From: an uncultured Porphyromonadaceae bacterium | GTDB lineage: Bacteria > Bacteroidota > Bacteroidia > Bacteroidales > Muribaculaceae | Direction: 5' to 3' | Length of the DNA: 19,490 nt | Assembly (NCBI GenBank): GCA_902475285.1 | Contig: CABRZA010000029.1 | Location: forward strand, 1-19,490 | Shown here: in pieces, positions 8,633-16,742 of the stretch | How positions within the stretch are numbered: position 1 is the stretch's first letter | Layout of the letters: each line of letters starts with the position of its first letter | Notes under the pieces: model-generated | What the model saw: only the letters and a program-made list of their open reading frames with translations | Told to the model about the DNA's origin: nothing | Database searches by the model: none | Program-made: the position numbers and the translations under genes

Positions 8633-10024
8633 ATGAAATTCCATTCCCTCCATATTCTGCCCGTAGCTCTCGCCGCCGTTGCGGTGATGGGTTGCGACGA
8701 CACAGTGTCGACCATCGGTTCGTCGCTCACCGGCGACAGTGTCGAGATTGTCGTCGATTCCTCCTTTGTCGTTACGGGCACAACCTCTGTCAACGATGCC
8801 ATCCGTCCAAAGACGAGCTCGCAGATAATAGGCAACATCACCATTCCCGGCTACGGAACCCTCTCAAGCAACGTCGTCACCCAGTTCTTGCCTTCAACGG
8901 TGCTCGACACCGCCAATTTCTCCGTTGAGAACATCGACTCCGTCTTCCTCAACCTCACTTATAGCCGAGGAGCATACCTCGGCGACTCCCTCGCTCCGAT
9001 GGGCGTGGAAATATATGCCCTCGACAAGCTCCTCCCCTCCGACATCTCATCCGACTTCAACCCCGCGGGCTACTACCGCACCCAAGCCCTGGCGTCGCGC
9101 ATCTACAATACTTCCACGCTCGACAACAAGACTGCTGCCCAACTCTCCTACGGACTTATAGCCGTCAAGCTCCCCCTCGAGCTCGGCAAGCATGTGTTCA
9201 ACGCCTTCACCGACAATCCCGCCGATTTTGCCGACGGGCGCGTCTTTGCCGAAAACGTATTCCCCGGCGTATATATCCGCTCCTCTTTCGGCAGCGGACG
9301 CCTCACCACGCTCTCTGCGGCCGGTATCGCATTCAATTTCCGCAAGATTGTGGAGGGCGAGGAGAAGAACGATACCATCGACGCCATACAGCAGTATATG
9401 CTTGCCACCCCCGAGGTGATAAGCAACAACAACCTCACCTACACCATGGATGCCTCCCTGCGCTCGCGTCTCGACGCCGGTGAGAATATCCTCATAGCTC
9501 CGGCCGGTACGGAAATGGAAATCACTTTCCCGCTCACAGCCGTTATCGACACCTACCGTGCCAAAGCAGGGGCGCAGGCCGTGCTGAATGGATTGCATAT
9601 GTCGATCCCCGTCGACAGCATTACCGCCGAAACACCCGTGAACGTCACCCCACCGCCATTCCTTCTGATGGTGCTGAGCAAGGACCGCGACGAATTCTTC
9701 GCCAAGAACAAGCTGCCCGACAACAAAACCACCTTCTACGCCGCCTACAGCTCGGCCACCGGCGAATATGCCTTCACTGGTATGCGCGACTATCTTTTGG
9801 AAATGCTCGACCGCGACGAAATCACCCCCGACGACTACACCTTCGACCTCGTGCCTGTCAACGTCACTTTCGAGGCTGTCGTAAACTCGGGCTATTATTA
9901 CTCTTCCTCGCGTCAGGTAGTGACCGACGTCCAGCCCTACATCGGCTATCCCGCAGTAGGTTTTGTGCGCCTCTCCGACGCCAAGGTAAGCCTCACCTTC
10001 TCGCGCCTTACCCTCGGCAACTGA
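8633..10024 (+). CDS. DUF4270-type lipoprotein
   Basis: The 463-residue protein has a lipoprotein signal peptide ending AVMGC, with C21 as the lipidated residue, followed by acidic DDTVST, which could favour surface export in Bacteroidota. The sequence after it (STIGSSLTGDSVEIVVDSSF; repeated Ser/Thr-rich strands; DSVFLNLTYSRGAYLGDS; VRLSDAKVSLTFSRL at the end) fits the DUF4270 family of beta-rich envelope lipoproteins, whose function is unknown to me. Start at 8633 is chosen because it gives a proper signal peptide; an in-frame ATG at 8498 would bury it. It follows the GT5-like gene by 40 nt with no intervening promoter box and is probably in the same operon. A palindromic terminator follows. 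Confidence 0.85.
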   Translation: MKFHSLHILPVALAAVAVMGCDDTVSTIGSSLTGDSVEIVVDSSFVVTGTTSVNDAIRPKTSSQIIGNITIPGYGTLSSNVVTQFLPSTVLDTANFSVENIDSVFLNLTYSRGAYLGDSLAPMGVEIYALDKLLPSDISSDFNPAGYYRTQALASRIYNTSTLDNKTAAQLSYGLIAVKLPLELGKHVFNAFTDNPADFADGRVFAENVFPGVYIRSSFGSGRLTTLSAAGIAFNFRKIVEGEEKNDTIDAIQQYMLATPEVISNNNLTYTMDASLRSRLDAGENILIAPAGTEMEITFPLTAVIDTYRAKAGAQAVLNGLHMSIPVDSITAETPVNVTPPPFLLMVLSKDRDEFFAKNKLPDNKTTFYAAYSSATGEYAFTGMRDYLLEMLDRDEITPDDYTFDLVPVNVTFEAVVNSGYYYSSSRQVVTDVQPYIGYPAVGFVRLSDAKVSLTFSRLTLGN

Positions 10025-10051
10025 CCCGGGCTGCCGTCGCAGTACATTATA

Positions 10052-10079
10052 ACAAATGCCCCTCGAGAGGGGCATTTGT
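10052..10079. terminator. shared bidirectional terminator palindrome
   Basis: Thirteen bases (10052-10064) are perfectly complementary to 10067-10079 around a GA centre. It lies 27 nt after the DUF4270 stop (+) and 2 nt after the gluQRS stop (-), exactly between two convergent genes. Neither side has a long T-run (the minus side reads TTTGTTATAAT through the stem end), so termination strength is uncertain, but position and symmetry fit a two-way terminator. Confidence 0.75.
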
Positions 10080-10081
10080 CG

Positions 10082-11002
10082 TTATGGCAGGATTATGCTG
10101 TTCTGTCGCGGAATCTTGTCGCTTGCAAACAGCGGCACCAGTTGCGCCGCAGTCATAGGCTCCGCCTTGGGTATGAGTCCCGCGAGATACCCCAGCAGCC
10201 CGACCACTTCCTCGGGGGTATGGCGGGCGCGCAACGCGCCGAAGTCGACGTCGCCGTCGCGCTTGCTCAGACGCCGCCCCTCGCGGTTGCATATCAAAGG
10301 CACGTGGAAAAATTGCGGTACATCCAGCCCGAGCAGCCGGTAGAGATATATCTGCTGTGCCGATGACAGCAGCAGGTCGCTGCCGCGCACCACCTCCGTC
10401 ACTCCCATGGCAGCGTCGTCGACTACTACGGCGAGCTGATAGGCCCACGCCCCGTCGGCACGGCGAACCACAAAGTCGCCGCAGTGCTCGGCGAGGTTCA
10501 CGCTCTGTGGCCCGAACACCTTGTCGGTAAACGATATGACTGCGTCGTCCACGGCTATGCGCAGCGCGTGCCGCCGCTCGGGAAAATCGCGGCACGGCAG
10601 CGGCGGACGGCATGTGCCGGCATACACCACACGCCCGTCGCTCTGGTGCGGCGCTTGCGTGGCCATGATGTCGGCGCGTGTGCAGAAGCAGGGGTAGAGT
10701 AGGCCGGTGTCGCGCAGCCGTTCGAGAGCGGCCGCGTAGATGTCGCCGCGCAGGCTCTGGCTGTAAGGGGCCGCCGGGCCGTCGGCGTCGACGCCTCCCT
10801 CGTCCCAGTCCAGCCCGAGCCAGTGAAGGTCGTCCTGCAATTGAAGGGCATACTCGCGGCGCGAGCGCTGCGGGTCGAGATCCTCGATGCGGAGCACCCA
10901 CCGGCCGCCGGCACGGCGTGCCGACAGCCACGAAACAAGCGCCGAGAAGGCGTTTCCCAGATGCATGCGCCCCGTGGGCGACGGGGCATAGCGGCCTTTC
11001 AT
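10082..11002 (-). CDS. gluQRS: glutamyl-Q tRNA(Asp) synthetase
   Basis: GluQRS is a truncated glutamyl-tRNA synthetase paralogue that attaches glutamate to the queuosine base of tRNA(Asp). The 306-residue length matches the stand-alone enzyme (about 300) and not GluRS (about 470), because the anticodon-binding domain is missing. The sequence shows GRYAPSPTGRMHLGN with the HIGH-type motif HLGN (14-17), a zinc site formed by C105, C107 and C131 (YPCFCTRAD and AGTCRPP), and the KMSKS-type loop RRLSKRDG (243-250). The start is the ATG at 11002; longer in-frame starts lack family sequence. The ATG overlaps the stop of the upstream small gene as ATGA. Confidence 0.95.
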   Translation of the reverse strand: MKGRYAPSPTGRMHLGNAFSALVSWLSARRAGGRWVLRIEDLDPQRSRREYALQLQDDLHWLGLDWDEGGVDADGPAAPYSQSLRGDIYAAALERLRDTGLLYPCFCTRADIMATQAPHQSDGRVVYAGTCRPPLPCRDFPERRHALRIAVDDAVISFTDKVFGPQSVNLAEHCGDFVVRRADGAWAYQLAVVVDDAAMGVTEVVRGSDLLLSSAQQIYLYRLLGLDVPQFFHVPLICNREGRRLSKRDGDVDFGALRARHTPEEVVGLLGYLAGLIPKAEPMTAAQLVPLFASDKIPRQNSIILP

Positions 11003-11139
11003 CGGCGGTTGCGGCGGCGTATGGGGCACGTGTTGCTGTCGCACCCCGAGCAACGCGAGCGCCGGAAGATTCGGAGGATACCGAGTATCGCCGCCGCCAC
11101 GACGACGGCTACTATTACCCATTGCAGCGCTGTGCTCAT
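10999..11139 (-). CDS. 46-aa Cys-rich single-pass membrane protein (FeoB-associated-like)
   Basis: This small protein has a short N-terminus (MSTALQ), one strongly hydrophobic helix (WVIVAVVVAAAILGILRIF, about residues 7-25), a basic RRSR stretch, then CSGCDSNTC (C30, C33, C38) and a very basic tail RRRNRR. The layout resembles 'FeoB-associated Cys-rich membrane proteins', small membrane anchors with a possible metal-binding CxxC. No feoA or feoB is present here, so an iron role is only suggested. Coding status is supported by ATGA overlaps at both ends: its ATG overlaps the topB stop (11136-11139) and its TGA overlaps the gluQRS ATG (10999-11002). Too short for most gene callers. Confidence 0.75.
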   Translation of the reverse strand: MSTALQWVIVAVVVAAAILGILRIFRRSRCSGCDSNTCPIRRRNRR

Positions 11140-13181
11140 TTCCGTTTGTTTATAAGTTTGTTGATTGCCGTGGGCTTGGTGTCGGCCGCGCACTGCTCGA
11201 AAGGCAGGCGGAAGCCGCACCCTTCGGCATAGCGGCTGCACCCGAAAGCCGTGCGCCCTTTCACGAGATGGCCCTGGCCGCACACGGGGCATGACACCTG
11301 CTCCAGACGCGTTATGCGCGGCGCCTTTGGCTTTGCCGGCGCGCCGTCGGCAGCCGCCGCTTTGCCCTTGCCCTTCGGAGCGGGGGAGGAGGGTTGTGCG
11401 GCGATGCGCGTGGTGCTGTTGTCGCTGAGCACGTTCACCACTATCTGGCGCACCATCTGCGAAATCTCGCTCACGAAGGCCGCCGGAGAGTAGTCGCCGC
11501 TCTCTATGCGCCGCAGCTTGTTCTCCCACAGGCCCGTCAGCTTGGCCGATTTGAGCAGTTCCTCGTTGATGGTGGCAATGAGGTCGATACCGGCCTGCGT
11601 GGCCACGAGTTTCTTGCCCTCGCGGCGTATGTAGCCGCGCTTGTGGAGTGTCTCGATGATGGCGGCGCGCGTCGACGGGCGACCTATGCCGTTGTCTTTC
11701 ATCGCCTCGCGAAGCTCCTCGGAATCGACGGTGCGGCCCGCCGTCTCCATGGCGCGCAGCAGCGTGCCCTCGGTGTAGGCCTTCGGCGGCTGCGACGTCT
11801 TCTTCGCCGAGAACGGCGTGTGCGGCCCGCTCTCACCCTCGGTGAAGACGGGAAGCACGGCATTGTCGCTCTCGTCGTCGGCAGTGGCGCCGCGTTCGTT
11901 GGTGTAGAGCGCGCGCCAGCCGGCGTCGGTAATGACCTTGCCGGTGGCCTTGAACTCATATTTCCCCGCCTCGCCCAGCACCGTGGTGCTCTCGAAACGG
12001 CAGTCGGGATAGAAGGCGGCAATGAACCGCAGGGCTATGAGGTGATATAGCTTCTTCTCGTCGGCTTCCAGGCCGCTCGGATACACCCCCGTGGGGATGA
12101 TGGCGTGGTGGTCGGTAACCTTGGCGTTGTCGAAGATTTTTTTGCTCTTCGGTATGGAATGTGCAAGCACGGGCGCCGTGAGCTGCGCGTAGGGCGTCAT
12201 CTTTTGCAGCGTCGGCGCTATCTTGGCGTGGATGTCCTCCGAGAGGTAGGTGGTGTCGACGCGCGGATACGTCGTGAGCTTCTTCTCGTAGAGGCTCTGT
12301 ATGAGGCGAAGCGTCAGGTCGGCGGTCCACCCGAAGCGGCGGTTGCACTCCACTTGCAGCGACGTGAGGTCGAAGAGCCTCGGAGCCGATTCGCGTCCGC
12401 TTTTCTTAGTCACCGACTTGACGGTGAACGGCAGCGGCGCTATCTCGGCCACGGCGCCCTCGCAGGCGGCCTCGGTCTCGTAGCGGTCGCCGGTGTAGGT
12501 GAAGTTCACGTCGCGGTAGGTGGTGTGGAGCTCCCACGAGTCCTTCGGCACGAAATTCTCTATTTCGGCCTGACGCCGTACTATCAGCGCCAGCGTGGGC
12601 GTCTGCACGCGACCTATCGACAGCACCTGCCCCCGTCCGCCGTAGCGCAGCGTGTAGAGCCGCGTGGCGTTCATGCCGAGTATCCAGTCGCCTATGGCGC
12701 GCGACAGGCCGGCGTAGAACAGTCGGTCGAAGTCGGCCTGCGGGCGCAGGTTGCCGAAGCCCTCGCGTATGGCCTCGTCGGTGAGCGACGATATCCACAG
12801 GCGCTGCACGGGGCAGCTTGTTGATGCCTTTTTCATCACCCAACGCTGTATAAGCTCGCCCTCCTGCCCGGCATCGCCGCAGTTTATCACCTCGTCGGCC
12901 TGGGCTATGAGCGATGATATGACCTCGAACTGGTGCTTGTAGCCGGTGTCGTCGATGAGCTTGATGTCGTACTTCTCGGGCAACATCGGCAGCTCCGACA
13001 GCGCCCACCGCTTCCACTTGGGGTTGTAGTCGTGGGGTTCGAGAAGGCAGCACAGATGGCCGAAGGTCCAGGTCACGCGGTAGCCCGAACCTTCGTAATA
13101 GCCGTCATGGCGCTCGTTGGCACCGAGTATCGATGCAATGTCGCGCGCCACGCTGGGTTTCTCGGTGATGCAGACCTTCAT
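11136..13181 (-). CDS. topB: DNA topoisomerase III (type IA)
   Basis: TopB is a type IA topoisomerase that decatenates and relaxes negatively supercoiled DNA through single-strand passage. The 681-residue protein begins with a Toprim domain (MKVCITEKPSVARDIASILG; metal-binding acids in GDAGQEGE, about 102-109), followed by RVQTPTLALIVRRQ (191-204) and the active-site segment LTTYPRVDTTYLSED, with Y305 as the predicted nucleophile. RPSTRAAIIETL lies further on. The C-terminus carries one Topo-type C4 zinc finger (CPVCGQGHL and CSRYAEGC) and a basic tail. Start at 13181 is chosen for MKVCITEK. The ATG overlaps the mazG stop (ATGA, 13178-13181) and the TGA overlaps the next ATG. Confidence 0.96.
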   Translation of the reverse strand: MKVCITEKPSVARDIASILGANERHDGYYEGSGYRVTWTFGHLCCLLEPHDYNPKWKRWALSELPMLPEKYDIKLIDDTGYKHQFEVISSLIAQADEVINCGDAGQEGELIQRWVMKKASTSCPVQRLWISSLTDEAIREGFGNLRPQADFDRLFYAGLSRAIGDWILGMNATRLYTLRYGGRGQVLSIGRVQTPTLALIVRRQAEIENFVPKDSWELHTTYRDVNFTYTGDRYETEAACEGAVAEIAPLPFTVKSVTKKSGRESAPRLFDLTSLQVECNRRFGWTADLTLRLIQSLYEKKLTTYPRVDTTYLSEDIHAKIAPTLQKMTPYAQLTAPVLAHSIPKSKKIFDNAKVTDHHAIIPTGVYPSGLEADEKKLYHLIALRFIAAFYPDCRFESTTVLGEAGKYEFKATGKVITDAGWRALYTNERGATADDESDNAVLPVFTEGESGPHTPFSAKKTSQPPKAYTEGTLLRAMETAGRTVDSEELREAMKDNGIGRPSTRAAIIETLHKRGYIRREGKKLVATQAGIDLIATINEELLKSAKLTGLWENKLRRIESGDYSPAAFVSEISQMVRQIVVNVLSDNSTTRIAAQPSSPAPKGKGKAAAADGAPAKPKAPRITRLEQVSCPVCGQGHLVKGRTAFGCSRYAEGCGFRLPFEQCAADTKPTAINKLINKRK

Positions 13182-13981
13182 CGATCGGCCTCGCTCCTGT
13201 CGTTCTCGGCGCCCTTGGCGCGGTTCCACAGCGTGTCGAGTTCGGCGAGGCTGAGCTCGTTGATGTTGCGCCCCTCGGCCTTGACGTCCGCCTCCATGGC
13301 ATTGAAGCGCGCGATGAACTTGCGGTTGGTGCGCTCAAGAGCGTTCACGGGGTTCACGCCGTAGAGGCGCGCGGCGTTGACCAGGCTGAAAAACAGGTCG
13401 CCGAATTCGGCCTCTATCTCGTCCTGATTGCCTCCGGCTATGGCCTGGTGCACCTCGCCTGTCTCCTCGGCCACCTTGTCCCACACCTGCTCAGGAGTCT
13501 CCCAGTCGAAGCCCACGTTGGCGGCCTTCTCCTGAATGCGGAAGGCCTTAACGAGTGCCGGAAGGGCGCGCGGCACGCCGGCGAGAACCGAGCGGTTGCC
13601 GCCCTTCTCTTTGAGTTTGAGCTGCTCCCAGTTCTGCACCACCTGCTCCGACGTGTCGGCCTGAACCGTGCCGAACACGTGCGGATGCCGGTAGATGAGT
13701 TTGGCGTTGAGCGCGTCGGCCACGTCGGCTATGTCGAACCGCCCCTGCTCGTCGGCTATCTTGGCGTAGAAAAGCACGTGCAGAAGCACGTCGCCGAGCT
13801 CTTTCTTTATTTCGGCGCTGTCGTCGTCCATGAGAGCCTGTGCCAGTTCGTATACCTCCTCGATGGTGTTCGGACGGAGGCTTTCGTTGGTCTGTTTGGC
13901 GTCCCACGGGCACTTCACGCGAAGGATGTCGAGGGTGTCGATGATGCGCCCGAGGGCGTCGAGATATTTTTGCGATGCCAT
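13178..13981 (-). CDS. mazG: nucleoside triphosphate pyrophosphohydrolase MazG
   Basis: MazG hydrolyses (d)NTPs to NMP and pyrophosphate and is thought to clean damaged nucleotides from the pool. The 267-residue protein has two tandem MazG all-alpha domains. The first contains CPWD (24-27), EEVYE (E41, E42, E45) and KELGDVLLHV (E61, D64), which form the Mg-binding EExxE...ExxD site. The second repeats the pattern as EETGEVHQAI and EAEFGDLFFSLVNAAR. The tail is charged and ends DRSEADR. The length is like the E. coli protein (263). Its ATG shares one base with the dsbD stop (TAATG at 13979-13983), and its own stop overlaps topB. Confidence 0.96.
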   Translation of the reverse strand: MASQKYLDALGRIIDTLDILRVKCPWDAKQTNESLRPNTIEEVYELAQALMDDDSAEIKKELGDVLLHVLFYAKIADEQGRFDIADVADALNAKLIYRHPHVFGTVQADTSEQVVQNWEQLKLKEKGGNRSVLAGVPRALPALVKAFRIQEKAANVGFDWETPEQVWDKVAEETGEVHQAIAGGNQDEIEAEFGDLFFSLVNAARLYGVNPVNALERTNRKFIARFNAMEADVKAEGRNINELSLAELDTLWNRAKGAENDRSEADR

Positions 13982-15915
13982 TACTTATTATATTGAGTTA
14001 CACCCTCTTCGAGCCAGGCGGTGAAGGCGGCCACGTCCTCGTCGTACACACGCGGTGCCCCCAGGGGCTTGCCCTTGTTGTCGAGAAGAATGTAGTATGG
14101 TTGTGAGTTGATTCCGAATTTGTGACGTTGCAGATACGCCCATTTCTCGCCCACGGTTTCGAGCGTCACGCTGCGCCCGTTTTCTTCCACGGTCATGGGC
14201 ACGGCGAGCTCCGTCTTGTCGTCGACCATCAGACGTATCATTACATAATGGTCCGATATGATGCCTTTTACGGTCGGCGTGTCGAACACCGCGCCTTCCA
14301 TCTTGCGGCAGTTCACGCAGGCGTAACCCGAGAAGTCGAGCAGTACGGGCTTGTGCTGTTCGGCGGCGTAGGCCATGCCGGCGTCGTAGTCGTCGAATTC
14401 CTCGATCTTCCCTCCGTAGAGGTTGAAGTCCTGCGTGTAGAGCGGCGGTGCGAAGGCGCTGACGGCCTTCAGCGGTGCGCCCCACAGGCCCGGCACGAGG
14501 TAGACGGCGAAGGCAAGCGATGCCGTGGCCATGAAGAAGCGGCCCACCGACGTGTGCTCCTGCGGCTCGTCGTGGCTGAACCGCAGCTTGCCCAACAGGT
14601 AGAGGCCCAGCAGGATGAAGAGCACTATCCATATCGACAGGAACACCTCGCGGTCGAGTATGTGCCAGCCGTAGGCCAGATCGGCCACCGAGAGGAATTT
14701 AAGCGACAGTATCAGCTCCACGAAGCCGAGCACTACCTTCACGGTGTTGAGCCAGCTGCCCGACCGCGGAAGCTCTTTGAGCATACCGGGGAAGAAGGCG
14801 AACAGCCCGAAGGGCAGTGCCAGACCAAGCGCGAAGCCGCCCATGCCCAGCAGCGGGCCCATGAGGTTGCTCTCGCTGAATGCCTCCACAAGCAACGTGC
14901 CTATGATGGGGCCCGTGCACGAGAACGACACCAACACCAGCGTGAAGGCCATGAAGAAGATGCTCAGCAGGCCGGTGGTACTTTCGGCCTTGGCGTCGAC
15001 TGCGGTCGACCACCGCGACGGCAGTGTGATTTCGAACGCCCCGAAGAACGAGATGGCGAACACCACAAGGAGCGCGAAGAAGATGAGGTTGAACACCGCC
15101 CCGGTGGCTATCTCGTTGAGCTTGCCCGGGCCGGCGATGAGTGTGAGCAGAATGCCCAGCACAAGGAATATCACTATGATGCTCGCCGAGTAGATTATCG
15201 CGTCGCTTATCGAGCGACGGCGGCTCTTGCCCTTTTTCAGGAAGAAGCTCACCGTCATGGGTATCATCGGCCACACGCACGGCGTCATCAGCGCCACAAG
15301 GCCGCCTAAGAAACCGAGGATGAATATCATCCAGTACGACTGCGCCGCATGGTCGGTGGCTACGTCGACCGGCGCCCACCACTCGGCCTGCTGTGCCGTG
15401 AGGGCTGGGGAGGCTGCTGCGGTTGAGGCATTTGCAGCAGCCGCTGCCCCCGCGCCCGCAGGCAGCGCAAGCTCGAAGTCGTAGTGCGCCGGCGGCGTGC
15501 ACGAGCTCTCGGTGCACGGCATATAGTCCACGCGACCCTTCACGGTGCCCTGTGTGCCTTCGGCAAACGATATCCGCGCCGTCAGCACGGCCTTGCCCGT
15601 GAGCCACGGAAGGTCCAGGTCGAGCGACGAGTCGTGGTGCACGGCCACGTCGCCCTGCGTTGTCGCCTCATCGGCAGTCACGCCCTCGGGGAGGGTAAGG
15701 CTCAGCTTCGTGGCAGGCGGCATGTAGTCGCCGTCGGGAAGCTCGAAGCCGTAGAGGTGGTAGCCCTCGGCGATAGTGCCTTCCACCCGCACGGTGGCGC
15801 CCGTCGCGCTCACGCTGTCGAGCGTCGCAGTCCAGGTCACGGCTTCGGCGCCGCGTGCCGCGAAGGTTGTGCACAGGGCTACAAGTAGCAGTAGGCTGTA
15901 AAGTATCTTTTTCAT
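13981..15915 (-). CDS. dsbD: thiol:disulfide interchange protein DsbD (fused thioredoxin domain)
   Basis: DsbD carries electrons from cytosolic thioredoxin across the inner membrane to periplasmic reductases. The 644-residue protein has a signal peptide (about 1-25), a periplasmic alpha domain with the Cys pair in YMPCTESSCTPP (C134, C139), a membrane domain of about eight helices (about 195-475) with redox cysteines in TPCVWP (C213) and FSCTGP (C333), and a C-terminal thioredoxin-like gamma domain with the CVNC active site (C533, C536). All six redox cysteines expected for the alpha, beta and gamma relay are present. It follows a stand-alone alpha-domain gene with an ATGA overlap (15912-15915), and the two products probably work together. 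Confidence 0.95.
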   Translation of the reverse strand: MKKILYSLLLLVALCTTFAARGAEAVTWTATLDSVSATGATVRVEGTIAEGYHLYGFELPDGDYMPPATKLSLTLPEGVTADEATTQGDVAVHHDSSLDLDLPWLTGKAVLTARISFAEGTQGTVKGRVDYMPCTESSCTPPAHYDFELALPAGAGAAAAANASTAAASPALTAQQAEWWAPVDVATDHAAQSYWMIFILGFLGGLVALMTPCVWPMIPMTVSFFLKKGKSRRRSISDAIIYSASIIVIFLVLGILLTLIAGPGKLNEIATGAVFNLIFFALLVVFAISFFGAFEITLPSRWSTAVDAKAESTTGLLSIFFMAFTLVLVSFSCTGPIIGTLLVEAFSESNLMGPLLGMGGFALGLALPFGLFAFFPGMLKELPRSGSWLNTVKVVLGFVELILSLKFLSVADLAYGWHILDREVFLSIWIVLFILLGLYLLGKLRFSHDEPQEHTSVGRFFMATASLAFAVYLVPGLWGAPLKAVSAFAPPLYTQDFNLYGGKIEEFDDYDAGMAYAAEQHKPVLLDFSGYACVNCRKMEGAVFDTPTVKGIISDHYVMIRLMVDDKTELAVPMTVEENGRSVTLETVGEKWAYLQRHKFGINSQPYYILLDNKGKPLGAPRVYDEDVAAFTAWLEEGVTQYNK

Positions 15916-16385
15916 TTCGCTGCCGGTTTAAGTTTCACGGGTGTCGATATGTTTTCGCGCGACGGCGGACGGCATGTCGTCCCGTCGCAGCTCATGTAGT
16001 TGATGGTACATTTGAGCGTCGCCTTCGCCGCGTCGGTCACGCGGAAAGGCACCGTGAACTCTACCTTGCTGTCCCACCAACCCAGACGGGCGTCGAAAAG
16101 CGGGTCGACCGCCTCGATGGCCGCGCGCGAGGGGGTCACCTTGCCGGTGAACTCTATCCCCGTCGACCCCGAGAGGTCGAACGTCGTAGGCTTAGGCCCG
16201 TTGTCGGGCAGCTCCATGGCGTAGAGATGCCACCCGGGCTCAATGATGGCACGGAAAACCACTGTGCCGTGTTCGGCATCCGTCGGGCGGATGAAAGTGC
16301 GCCATTTCACCGGCGCCCCCTGTGCCGCAGCGCACACCGCCACGGCAACAAGAGCCAAAAGTATACTAAAAATCCTTTTCATCAT
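15912..16385 (-). CDS. stand-alone DsbD-alpha (N-terminal) domain protein, periplasmic
   Basis: The 157-residue protein has a signal peptide (MMKRIFSILLALVAVAVCAA, cleavage near AQG) and then one DsbD alpha-type immunoglobulin-like domain: GWHLYAMELPDNGPKPTTF parallels GYHLYGFELPDGDYMPPAT in the adjacent DsbD, and YMSCDGTTCRPP carries the Cys pair (C133, C138) in the same spacing as DsbD C134/C139. It is therefore likely a periplasmic disulfide carrier that receives electrons from DsbD, encoded first in the operon. A second ATG at 16382 is an equally good start. A TTTCTTTG on the minus strand about 30 nt upstream is only a weak promoter candidate. Confidence 0.88.
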   Translation of the reverse strand: MMKRIFSILLALVAVAVCAAAQGAPVKWRTFIRPTDAEHGTVVFRAIIEPGWHLYAMELPDNGPKPTTFDLSGSTGIEFTGKVTPSRAAIEAVDPLFDARLGWWDSKVEFTVPFRVTDAAKATLKCTINYMSCDGTTCRPPSRENISTPVKLKPAAK

Positions 16386-16490
16386 GTCGTGTTTTAACTC
16401 AAACCAAAGAAACGCCCACTATATTTTATTGATTGGCAGTGCGGTAGCGATACCATTCGATTAAAATAGGACGACCGGAAGCCGGCCATA

Positions 16491-16607
16491 AAGCCGCATG
16501 GCGGCGATATTTTTGTAGGCACGGGCGTAAGCCCGTGTAAACCATATAAAAAGCACGCAAGCCGCGTAGCGGCGGCATTTTTAGCCGAGTGGGTATTAGC
16601 CCGCTCG
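16491..16607. repeat. two tandem copies of a two-hairpin palindromic unit (period 68)
   Basis: Copy A (16491-16537) begins AAGCCGCATGGCGGCGATAT and copy B (16559-16607) begins AAGCCGCGTAGCGGCGGCAT. Each has a GCCGC/GCGGC hairpin, then ATTTTT, then a longer hairpin. The second hairpins differ in sequence but keep pairing: CACGGGC-GTAA-GCCCGTG in copy A, CGAGTGGG-TATTAG-CCCGCTCG in copy B (one G.T pair). A smaller CCGG/CCGG palindrome precedes them at 16475-16485. REP-like elements are the closest description. Confidence 0.75.
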
Positions 16608-16742
16608 TCCGGGCTGCACAATCCAAAATAATGGGCTGCTTTTCGACTACAAAATTACTCAATAAGCCCCGAATATAAAAACCTCCCCTCCTAAAAAACG
16701 TCAAAGCCCCTCGCATCTTCATCAGCTATTCCGCCACCGATG

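Noticed and set aside
16389..16420. Possible promoter TTTCTTTG for the dsbD operon on the minus strand
   Set aside because: It departs from TAnnTTTG at the first two positions and lacks a TTG at the right distance, so it is not listed as a feature.
16490..16610. CRISPR-like array from regularly spaced palindromes
   Set aside because: There are only two units, no unique spacers of constant length, and no cas genes nearby.
16426..16722. 98-codon minus-strand ORF in the repeat region
   Set aside because: It runs through the palindromic units, which dictate its sequence; no family signal, signal peptide or neighbouring promoter.
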